A program made the position numbers and the translations under genes. Source: Thiohalophilus sp046483665 (GTDB lineage Bacteria; Pseudomonadota; Gammaproteobacteria; UBA6429; Thiohalophilaceae). From it: 18,833 nt of DNA. Where the stretch lies: the NCBI RefSeq assembly GCF_046483665.1, contig NZ_JAWOCR010000003.1, positions 1 to 18,833 on the forward strand, in the 5' to 3' direction. Below the pieces are notes generated by a model. It was given only the letters and a program-made list of their open reading frames with translations, had not been told where the DNA came from and made no database searches. Shown here piece by piece: positions 1-7,056 of the stretch (the stretch's first letter is position 1; each line of letters opens with the position of its first letter).

Positions 1-2
1 TC

Positions 3-3000
3 GTCCCCTGGGACTCGGTTTCTAAGCTGACGATCTGTAACACCACCTATGCTTCTGGCAATAACCTTGACTCCGAGGATGTTACGGATCCACCCTTGAT
101 TCGGGTCGCAGAAGGAGATTTTCGCTACTGGTCATCCAATGAACGCTGGCAGTGCACCTGGGATGATGAGCGTCGAGACGCCAGTAATGGCACCAGTAAC
201 AACCCCACCTCTGCCGCTACTAGCGACCCTGACCCAACCTCCGATGGTCTTCAAGATGGAACCAATGGACCCGACTTTCAGGCGCATGTTGAAGTCTGTG
301 TCGATGGACTGATCGGCACCGAAAAATGTAAAGAATATGGCAGTTCCCAAAAACCGACCGGCCTGCTGCATACCTACGGTGAGAACGACAGCATCAAGTT
401 TGGTCTGATGACCGGCTCTTACCGGTTCAACAAGTCCGGCGGTGTGGTACGTAAGAATATCTCCTATTTCAGTGATGAAGTAGACAACACGGATGGTACA
501 TTTACCAGCGTTAACGGGATTGTCTCTACACTGGATAAGCTCAGAATTGCCAGATACCGATACAATGATGGCGATACCGGTGACTCAAACGGCACATATA
601 ACATTTCCGATGACTGTCCCTGGGGGCTGTCATCATTCACTGATGGCGACTGTTCCAACTGGGGGAACCCGGTTACCGAAATGTACCTGGAAGCTGTGCG
701 GTATTTCGCCGGCCTCAACAGAAATAACTCCTTCAGCAACAACGCCAATGATGACACCGGTTACATCAGTGGTTTGACGAATGTGGGGCTTTGGGACGAT
801 CCTTTCGACAACAGCAATTACTGCGCAGCTTGCAGCATCATTATGCTCAATGCCAGCGACTTCTCCTATGATTCCGATTCACTCGATATGTCCGGCCTGC
901 CCGGCAGCCCGGATGCAAGCACTCTGACAGATACCGTCGGCGATGAGGAAGGCATTAGCGGAAATGATTATTTTGTTGGTGAAAATGGCACGGATAATGA
1001 TCAGTTATGCACCCCCAAGACCATTTCCAGTTTCGGGGATGTCAAGGGCCCCTGTCCCGGCTCGCCGAGATTGCAGGGCAGTTACAACATCGCCGGTATC
1101 GCGCATTGGGCAAAAACCAATGATATTCGCGCCCTGACAGACGATCAAAAGATTAACACTTACAGTGTCGCACTCAGCGGCAACGTGCCCCAGATCCGCA
1201 TTCCTGTACCCGGCGCCACTGATCAGTTTGTCACGGTCCTTCCGGCCTGTCGTAATGACAGTGTTGGCGGCAACTGCGCACTCGTAAACTTCACTATTGT
1301 GAAACCCCATACTGATCTTGGTGGCGGCACTTATGGCGGCTCATTCCAGATTCAATGGGAAGATAGCGAACAGGGCGGTGACTACGACCAGGATATGAAG
1401 GGTACTATTTCCTATGAAATCACATCTTCCAACGTCACTATCGAAACAAAAATCACCGGCGACTCTTCCGATAACACAGAAATGGGTTTTGGATATACGA
1501 TTAGTGGAACAACCGATGACGGTTTCCATGTTCATTCAGGAATCTGGGGATTTACCTACGACGAACCAGGTATCACAAACGACTGCAGCAGTGGCTGTGA
1601 TGGCCATGCATCAAGTACAAGTGGGGGGGACAGTCCAACAAATAAGACCTATTTAATTGGGACTTCAAGTGCGGACTTGCTTAAAGACCCGCTCTGGTAT
1701 GCTGCCAAATGGGGTGGTTTTACCGATTACAATAATAATGATCTTCCTGACCTGCAATATGAGTGGGATCAACGCAACAATGATACCGGCGCCTATGAAT
1801 CTGATGGTATTCCGGATAATTATTTTCTCGCCTCCAACCCGGCAACCCTGGAATCACAGTTGAACCGGGTATTCAATGAACTTCTTCAACGCCTTTCATC
1901 CGGTTCCGCTGCGGCGGTAATCGCCGACACTGTCGCTATGACCGGCGGCGTGGTTCAGGCTTTATATCAACCTGAACAGACCTATGACAATAAAACCCTG
2001 AACTGGACCGGACTGGTGCACAGCGTATTCATCGATGACGAAGGTAATCTGCGCGAAGACACCAATGGCAATGCTACTTTGGATGATTATGCTACGGATA
2101 AATGGATCCAGATCCTGTATGACGAGGCTGTTGGCCGGACCCGGGTATTTTACTGCAATCGTTCGGATTCCTGTGCAACCTACGATGATATTCGTGAGAT
2201 TGAGGAAATGAAACCAATCTGGAATGCCCGTGATAAGCTGGCCGAAGTATCCAATGCTGCCATTACCGAACAAAGACCTTATGGCAATTCATTTTCTGAT
2301 AGCAGCAGCGGTGGCCGCCATATCATCACCTGGCTCGACGATGACGACGGTGACGTTGACAGTGGCGAAGTTGTTGACTTCACTGATGATAGTTTCGACA
2401 GCAGTAATTTTGGTTATCTGAATGCTGTTGATGAGACCGAAGCAAAGAATATCGTCAACTTTATTCGCGGCCAGGAAGGTATCACGGGATATCGTAACCG
2501 TACCGCTGATTATGACGGCAATGGTGAAAAACCCTGGCGCCTGGGCGACATAGTCCACTCAACGCCGCTGATCGTCTCCAAACCGGATAACAACTATGAT
2601 ACGCGTTTCGGTGACGATACCTACCGGGATTTTCGTGCCCAGTACGAAAATCGGCGCGGTGTCGTTTATGTTGGCGCCAATGACGGGATGATCCACGCTT
2701 TTAATGCCGGCTTCTTCGATCCGAACAACAGTCGTTTCTGCCTTAAAGCCGATTGCTCTGCGGCATCCGAAGAAGACGAGCATCCGCTCGGTGCGGAATT
2801 GTGGGCCTACGTCCCGAAAAACCTGCTCCCCCATCTGCGCTGGCTGACCGAGCCCGATTATCCCCATGTTTATTACATGGACGGTAAACCCCAGGCATTC
2901 GACGTCAATATTTTCCCGGATGACGCCGATCATCCCGATGGCTGGGGCACGATCCTCGTCGTCGGCATGCGTCTTGGTGGTAGTGAAATTGATGTCGATT

Positions 3001-4334
3001 ATGATGATGACGGGACAACGGATTACACTGCCCGGTCGGCCTACGTAATCCTGGACGTCACCAACCCGGAAACCGCTCCCACGGTGCTGGCCGAATTTAC
3101 CGATTCGGACCTTGGTTTCACCACCAGTGCGCCGCAAATTGCCGTGCGCCGCCAGCCGGATGACAATATCGACTGGACCGAGGCTCAGGCAGGCAGCGAT
3201 ACCCAACCCAATGACTGGTACCTGGTATTCGGTAATGGCCCGACGGACCTGGATACCGTCACCAGTACGAATAATGCGCAGGTCTATGCCCTGGAGCTGG
3301 ATCTGGTCAGTGGCCGGCTTGACGTGGATTCCAGCCAGGTCACCAAGATTGATACCGGGATCACCAGCAGCTTTGTTGGCGATCCGGCGGTGGCTGACTG
3401 GTCCAATGATTTTCTCTCCGATGCCATTTATTTCGGCATTGTGGGCGGCGATGCCAGTAATCCGGATGGCCGCCTGATGCGCGTTGCCATCACTACCAAC
3501 ACAGTAAGTGACTGGGCGCTCAGCGCCAACCGTGGGACGCTGATCAATCCCGGTCAGCCGTTTGTTCACCGCCCGGAACTGCGTTCAATCGACGCTTCGC
3601 CCCAGAACCACTGGTGGGTTTATGCCAGTACCGGTCGGCTTTATACCGCAGCGGATAATAACAGCACCGAAACCCAGTCAATGTATGGTATCCGGGAAAT
3701 TCATGATTCCACATCCCCGAACATGTTGCCGGATGTCGATGCCACGGCATACCGGGGCTCATCAGGCGACTATCCTGTACAGGATGTCACTGGAGTCAAA
3801 GTCTTTTCAGATGGATCGGTCGAGGTCCCTGCCGGCCAGGGAATCGAAGACACTGACGGTGACGAACCCTCAACCTTTAATGAGTTCGAGTCTGTTATTA
3901 ACAGCCGTCAGGGCTGGTATTTTGACTTCGAATCCGATGGGACCAACCCGGCCAGTCGAGGGAACTCGCGCTCCACATTCTGGCAAAACCTGGTACTGTT
4001 TAACAGCTATAATCCGCCGACCGACACCTCGTGCCTGCCTGAGGGGTACAGTGATCTCTGGGCGGTTTATTACACAACCGGGACGGCCCACTGGGAAGAT
4101 ATCGGTCTGAACAAAACCGACCCGACATCCACCAATGGCGCCGGTTATCCTGAGAAAATGCCCAAGATCGAACTCGGCTACGGCATTGCTTCAGACATCA
4201 CGCTGTACCGGACCAAAGATGGCAGCAAGCCCATCATCCAGTTGACTACCGGTGAGATTGTGGAGACCGATGAAGTCACTGGTGGACAATCCGGTTCCGG
4301 ACGCCAGTCATGGCGCGAGATCCCTCTGGATTAA
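3..4334 (+). CDS. pilY1: PilY1-type pilus tip/assembly protein, 5' truncated
   Basis: Large PilY1 homologue; the family primes type IV pilus assembly with the minor pilins and takes part in adhesion, at the outer surface or pilus tip. The frame is open from base 3 with no stop, so the TTG at 96 is an internal codon and the N-terminus (signal peptide and von Willebrand A region) lies outside the window. About 1443 residues are visible. Recognisable segments are VEVCVDGL and GLMTGSYRFNKSGGVVRKN near the start, NWGNPVTEMYLEAVRYF, and GDIVHSTPLIV near residue 848. GVVYVGANDGMIHAF at about 886 and ELWAYVPKNLLPHLRWL belong to the C-terminal beta-propeller. Calcium-loop-like motifs are D999-x-D-x-D-G-x-x-D1007 and a D-x-N-x-N run at about 686-694. 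The protein is acidic and Asn/Asp-rich, and the gene looks less GC-rich than the housekeeping genes. pilE follows after 24 bases, probably in the same operon. Family assignment is firm. Confidence 0.93.
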   Translation, partial: VPWDSVSKLTICNTTYASGNNLDSEDVTDPPLIRVAEGDFRYWSSNERWQCTWDDERRDASNGTSNNPTSAATSDPDPTSDGLQDGTNGPDFQAHVEVCVDGLIGTEKCKEYGSSQKPTGLLHTYGENDSIKFGLMTGSYRFNKSGGVVRKNISYFSDEVDNTDGTFTSVNGIVSTLDKLRIARYRYNDGDTGDSNGTYNISDDCPWGLSSFTDGDCSNWGNPVTEMYLEAVRYFAGLNRNNSFSNNANDDTGYISGLTNVGLWDDPFDNSNYCAACSIIMLNASDFSYDSDSLDMSGLPGSPDASTLTDTVGDEEGISGNDYFVGENGTDNDQLCTPKTISSFGDVKGPCPGSPRLQGSYNIAGIAHWAKTNDIRALTDDQKINTYSVALSGNVPQIRIPVPGATDQFVTVLPACRNDSVGGNCALVNFTIVKPHTDLGGGTYGGSFQIQWEDSEQGGDYDQDMKGTISYEITSSNVTIETKITGDSSDNTEMGFGYTISGTTDDGFHVHSGIWGFTYDEPGITNDCSSGCDGHASSTSGGDSPTNKTYLIGTSSADLLKDPLWYAAKWGGFTDYNNNDLPDLQYEWDQRNNDTGAYESDGIPDNYFLASNPATLESQLNRVFNELLQRLSSGSAAAVIADTVAMTGGVVQALYQPEQTYDNKTLNWTGLVHSVFIDDEGNLREDTNGNATLDDYATDKWIQILYDEAVGRTRVFYCNRSDSCATYDDIREIEEMKPIWNARDKLAEVSNAAITEQRPYGNSFSDSSSGGRHIITWLDDDDGDVDSGEVVDFTDDSFDSSNFGYLNAVDETEAKNIVNFIRGQEGITGYRNRTADYDGNGEKPWRLGDIVHSTPLIVSKPDNNYDTRFGDDTYRDFRAQYENRRGVVYVGANDGMIHAFNAGFFDPNNSRFCLKADCSAASEEDEHPLGAELWAYVPKNLLPHLRWLTEPDYPHVYYMDGKPQAFDVNIFPDDADHPDGWGTILVVGMRLGGSEIDVDYDDDGTTDYTARSAYVILDVTNPETAPTVLAEFTDSDLGFTTSAPQIAVRRQPDDNIDWTEAQAGSDTQPNDWYLVFGNGPTDLDTVTSTNNAQVYALELDLVSGRLDVDSSQVTKIDTGITSSFVGDPAVADWSNDFLSDAIYFGIVGGDASNPDGRLMRVAITTNTVSDWALSANRGTLINPGQPFVHRPELRSIDASPQNHWWVYASTGRLYTAADNNSTETQSMYGIREIHDSTSPNMLPDVDATAYRGSSGDYPVQDVTGVKVFSDGSVEVPAGQGIEDTDGDEPSTFNEFESVINSRQGWYFDFESDGTNPASRGNSRSTFWQNLVLFNSYNPPTDTSCLPEGYSDLWAVYYTTGTAHWEDIGLNKTDPTSTNGAGYPEKMPKIELGYGIASDITLYRTKDGSKPIIQLTTGEIVETDEVTGGQSGSGRQSWREIPLD

Positions 4335-4358
4335 GCAATAAACAATGAAGGTTGATTA

Positions 4359-4793
4359 ATGATGTTAGCCAGAAAGCACACTTGCCAACGCGGGCTCAGC
4401 CTCATTGAGCTGATGGTCGTTGTGGCAATCATAGGGATTATCGCGGCCGTTGCGATACCGGCCTACGACGCACAGAAGCGAAAAGGCTATCGTGCCGATG
4501 CAATCAGCGCCCTGACCCGTGCTGCACACTTGCAGGAGCGCTGGTACTCACGGAAAGGGACTTACGCCAACAGCCTTGCGACTATCGATGCGCCAACCGA
4601 GAGCGAGAACGACAAATATGATATTTCACTCAGTTTTGATTCCGCTACTCCGGATGAATTTACCGTAACAGCGACAGCAAGAGGTCCGCAGACACAAGAT
4701 GAAAAATGTCGCAGTTTCAGTCTGGATCAGGCCGGGCGTAAAACGTCCGAGGACAGTGATGGCAACCCATCGACCGGTTGCTGGCCGAAATAA
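4359..4793 (+). CDS. pilE: Type IV minor pilin, PilE-like
   Basis: Prepilin of 144 residues. A basic 12-residue leader ends in Gly12, followed by LSLIELMVVVAIIGIIAAVA: a class III signal cut by prepilin peptidase after Gly12, with the conserved Glu at mature position 5 (E17) and one hydrophobic N-terminal helix. The +1 residue is Leu rather than the usual Phe or Met. C117 and C141 probably form the C-terminal disulfide loop. An RGYRADAISALTRAAHLQERWYS-like stretch (here with KGYR) is typical of PilE-type minor pilins. GAAGG at 4347-4351, 7 bases before the first ATG, supports this start; a second ATG follows immediately. The gene sits 24 bases after pilY1 and next to ispH, as in Pseudomonas, which favours minor pilin PilE over a major pilin. 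It is expected in the pilus-priming complex with PilY1. Confidence 0.9.
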   Translation: MMLARKHTCQRGLSLIELMVVVAIIGIIAAVAIPAYDAQKRKGYRADAISALTRAAHLQERWYSRKGTYANSLATIDAPTESENDKYDISLSFDSATPDEFTVTATARGPQTQDEKCRSFSLDQAGRKTSEDSDGNPSTGCWPK

Positions 4794-4813
4794 CAAAGTT
4801 GGCAGGTTGCATT

Positions 4814-4866
4814 AATGATGAAGGTGAAATTTTGAATGTTGAATTCAACATTCTAAATTCATCATT
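4814..4866. repeat. AT-rich nested palindrome between convergent pilE and ispH
   Basis: The centre, GAATGTTGAATTCAACATTC (4834-4853), is a perfect 20-base palindrome. Outer arms AATGATGAA (4814-4822) and TTCATCATT (4858-4866) are also inverted. It lies in the 106-base gap between the ends of pilE (+) and ispH (-), so it could act as a weak bidirectional terminator or a protein-binding site. It has no GC-rich stem or clear T run. Flanking low-complexity words (ATTCAAAATTC, CTGCCGACTGCC) resemble degenerate intergenic repeats. Confidence 0.6.
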
Positions 4867-4899
4867 CAAAATTCACTGCCGACTGCCATCTGACAACTG

Positions 4900-5841
4900 C
4901 TAACTTTTTATCTTCAGTTCGGCAGGCAGTGAGAACACCACGTTCTCCGCCTCCCCGTTGCCCCGGTCGATTTCGTCAACCCCCCACTCCCTGAGTCTGT
5001 CTATCACCTGCTCGACCAGAACTTCCGGCGCCGAAGCGCCGGCGGTCAGGCCGATACGGGCAATGCCATCCAGCCAGGCTTTTTCTATCTGGTCGGCGTT
5101 ATCGATGAGATAGGCCCGGGAGCCGCGCCGTTCGGCGACTTCCCTGAGCCGGTTGGAGTTGGAGCTGTTGGGTGAGCCGACGACCAGTAGCAGGTCTACC
5201 TGTTCGGCAAGGGATTTAACCGCGTCCTGGCGGTTCTGGGTGGCATAGCAGATATCGTCCTTGCGCGGGCCCTGGATGGCGGGGAAGCGTTCGCGCAGGG
5301 CGTCGATAATCGCCGCGGTGTCATCCATCGACAGGGTGGTCTGGGTCACGAAAGCCAGGTGCTCGGGATCGTTGACCTGCAACGCGGCCACGTCTGCCAC
5401 GGTTTCAACCAGATACATTTTCCCGCCGGCGCCGGTGTCGAACTGGCCCATGGTGCCTTCCACCTCCGGGTGACCCGCATGACCGATAAGGATACATTCC
5501 TGGCCGTTGCGACTGTAGCGTTTCACTTCCAGATGCACCTTGGTTACCAGCGGGCAGGTCGCATCGAACACGCTCAGACCGCGACTTTCCGCTTCCTCGC
5601 GCACGGCCCGGGAGACGCCGTGGGCACTGAAGATCACCGTGGCGTCATCGGGCACCTCGTCCAGTTCCTCGACAAAAATCGCCCCTTTGTCGCGCAGGTT
5701 GTCGACCACGAAGCGGTTGTGGACCACTTCATGGCGCACATAGATGGGCGCGCCGAACAGTTCCAGCGCCCGTTCGACAATGTCGATGGCGCGATCGACC
5801 CCGGCGCAAAAGCCGCGCGGGTTGGCGAGTATGACTTTCAT
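4900..5841 (-). CDS. ispH: 4-hydroxy-3-methylbut-2-enyl diphosphate reductase
   Basis: IspH (LytB) carries out the last step of the MEP pathway, reducing HMBPP to IPP and DMAPP with a [4Fe-4S] cluster in the cytosol. The 313-residue length is normal. The three cluster cysteines are C12 (RGFCAGV), C96 (DATCPLVTKVH) and C198 (DICYATQNRQ). Substrate-binding H41 (EVVHN), H124 and E126 (AGHPEVEGT) and the TQTT segment near 166-169 are present. The ATG overlaps the stop of fkpB in an ATGA (5838-5841), indicating translational coupling. It is the last gene of the ribF-ileS-lspA-fkpB-ispH series, an arrangement shared with E. coli and Pseudomonas. Its product feeds the prenyl synthase encoded by ispB further right in the window. 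Confidence 0.97.
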   Translation of the reverse strand: MKVILANPRGFCAGVDRAIDIVERALELFGAPIYVRHEVVHNRFVVDNLRDKGAIFVEELDEVPDDATVIFSAHGVSRAVREEAESRGLSVFDATCPLVTKVHLEVKRYSRNGQECILIGHAGHPEVEGTMGQFDTGAGGKMYLVETVADVAALQVNDPEHLAFVTQTTLSMDDTAAIIDALRERFPAIQGPRKDDICYATQNRQDAVKSLAEQVDLLLVVGSPNSSNSNRLREVAERRGSRAYLIDNADQIEKAWLDGIARIGLTAGASAPEVLVEQVIDRLREWGVDEIDRGNGEAENVVFSLPAELKIKS

Positions 5842-6311
5842 GTATCGCTGTCCTGGGTGAATTCTCCCGGTTCAATGGCCAGAATTTCCACGTCGAACAC
5901 CACCGGTCGGCCCGCCAGCGGGTGATTGAAATCGACTACCACTTCCTCTTCGCGGACTTCATGAATGGTGCCCGGCACCTCATCCCCGGACGGGGTGCTG
6001 AAACCGAGAATAATCCCCTCCTCCAGCGGCAGTTCGGCGGCGAATTCACTGCGCGGCAGGGTATGAATATTTTCCTCGTCGGGAAAGCCGAAGGTGTCGC
6101 GCGGGCCGATCTCCAGACACTGCTTGCTGCCCACCTTCAGACCGTATAACACCATCTCCAGCCCCTCGATCAGGGTGCCGTCGCCCATGGTAAAGGTCAT
6201 CGGCTCCCCTTCCTCGGTACTGTCCGCCACCGTGCCATCGGTGAGGCTCAGGGTAAAGTGCATGGTCACCCGCGATCCCGGGCCGATAGTCAACGCTTCG
6301 ATATCCGCCAT
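5838..6311 (-). CDS. fkpB: FKBP-type peptidyl-prolyl cis-trans isomerase (SlpA/FkpB)
   Basis: Cytosolic FKBP-type prolyl isomerase of the SlyD/SlpA class, 157 residues. An N-terminal FKBP half runs from GSRVTMHFTLSLTDGTVADST through GDGTLIEGLEMVLYGLKVG. An inserted IF (insert-in-flap) chaperone domain spans about 75-125, and the chain closes with VVVDFNHPLAGRPVVFDVEIL, where NHPLAG (129-134) is the class signature. It lacks the His-rich metal-binding tail of SlyD, which favours FkpB. The gene starts 15 bases after lspA and overlaps ispH by four bases. The Shine-Dalgarno sequence is weak (GAG in CGAGCAG). The lspA-fkpB-ispH order is conserved in gammaproteobacteria; the reason for that linkage is not evident here. 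Confidence 0.94.
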   Translation of the reverse strand: MADIEALTIGPGSRVTMHFTLSLTDGTVADSTEEGEPMTFTMGDGTLIEGLEMVLYGLKVGSKQCLEIGPRDTFGFPDEENIHTLPRSEFAAELPLEEGIILGFSTPSGDEVPGTIHEVREEEVVVDFNHPLAGRPVVFDVEILAIEPGEFTQDSDT

Positions 6312-6326
6312 AATAATCTGCTCGTT

Positions 6327-6869
6327 TTATTCGTCTTTGTATTTTGCCGCCAGTTTCCGGTCGGCCCGGTACTGACGCCATGTATCGACCAGAATCAACA
6401 CCACACCCAGGGTAATGGCGGCATCGGCCAGATTAAAGGCCGGCCAGTGACACTCGGCCTGGCCGTCACGAGGCCAGCTGAAAAACAGGGGCAGACATTG
6501 AGCGCCACGATAATAGAAATCGAGAAAGTCGACCACATAGCCGTGCAATAACCGATCGATCAGGTTGCCCACGGCGCCACCGAGAATCAACGCCAGAGAG
6601 GCTGCCTGCAGATGCTCGTGTTTGAGCCGTTTTATCCAGACAAAAATCGCAATGCTGATGGCCATGGCCATCAGCGTAAAGAACCAGCGCTGCCAGCCGC
6701 CCGCGTCGCTCAGAAAACTGAATGCTGCGCCGCGGTTGTGCATCAGGGTCAGGTTAAACATCGGCATCAATTCAATCGGTTGATGCAGCCCCAGATAAGC
6801 ACTGGCAGCTAACTTGCTTGCCTGATCCAGCACTACCACTGCCGCTGTTAACCATAACCATTTCAACAT
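6327..6869 (-). CDS. lspA: Lipoprotein signal peptidase (signal peptidase II)
   Basis: Inner-membrane aspartic protease that removes the signal peptide from diacylglyceryl-prolipoproteins. Four hydrophobic segments are visible, along with the family blocks LDQASK (14-19), FNLTLMHNRGAAFSFL (38-53), GGAVGNLIDRLLHGYVVDF (97-115) and WPAFNLADAAI. The catalytic dyad should be D114 (VVDF) and D149 (NLAD). The 180-residue length exceeds the usual 160-170 because the stretch between these aspartates is 35 residues instead of about 19; the extra part (near 121-140) begins and ends close to C125 and C140. A good ribosome site, AGAGGA, stands 7-8 bases before the ATG. The gene lies 187 bases downstream of ileS, with dispersed-type repeats in the gap. 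Confidence 0.96.
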   Translation of the reverse strand: MLKWLWLTAAVVVLDQASKLAASAYLGLHQPIELMPMFNLTLMHNRGAAFSFLSDAGGWQRWFFTLMAMAISIAIFVWIKRLKHEHLQAASLALILGGAVGNLIDRLLHGYVVDFLDFYYRGAQCLPLFFSWPRDGQAECHWPAFNLADAAITLGVVLILVDTWRQYRADRKLAAKYKDE

Positions 6870-6980
6870 ATAAAATCCTCTTCACCCTTTCCGGCACAGC
6901 TCCAAAAAGATTATTTTTTCGTTATCCCGGCGCCTGTCCGCGTCAGGGTGAAAATCAGGGTTCGGTTCTGTCAGCCCGGA

Positions 6981-7007
6981 CTGGATTCCGGCTTACGCCG
7001 GAATGAC
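6981..7007. repeat. Dispersed-type inverted repeat (ATTCCGGC/GCCGGAAT)
   Basis: An 8-base stem, ATTCCGGC (6985-6992) and GCCGGAAT (6997-7004), encloses a TTAC loop, with CTGG before and GAC after. This matches the common GTCATTCC...GGAATCCAG class of dispersed intergenic repeats, similar in form to the neisserial dRS3 element (ATTCC-N-GGAAT). It lies between ileS and lspA, where the RNA hairpin could affect transcript stability. Assignment to the class rests on pattern memory, not a search. Confidence 0.6.
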
Positions 7008-7022
7008 GTATTCAATGATTGC

Positions 7023-7047
7023 CTCGTCACTCGAACCTCGTAACTCG
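7023..7047. repeat. Short tandem repeat, CTCGTnACTCG
   Basis: CTCGTCACTCG (7023-7033) is followed by CTCGTAACTCG (7037-7047), 10 of 11 bases alike with a 14-base period, just before the ileS stop. It resembles low-complexity GAGT/ACGAG runs seen between genes in some gammaproteobacteria. No function can be read from it. Confidence 0.5.
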
Positions 7048-7056
7048 TCCCTGTTC

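Noticed and set aside
96..98. TTG as the true start of pilY1
   Set aside because: The same frame stays open for 31 more codons to the window edge and PilY1 proteins have a further N-terminal region, so this codon is internal.
2559..3569. 336-codon open frame antisense to pilY1
   Set aside because: It lies wholly inside the conserved PilY1 propeller region and shows only shadow composition (rich in Ile, Gly, Val and Arg).
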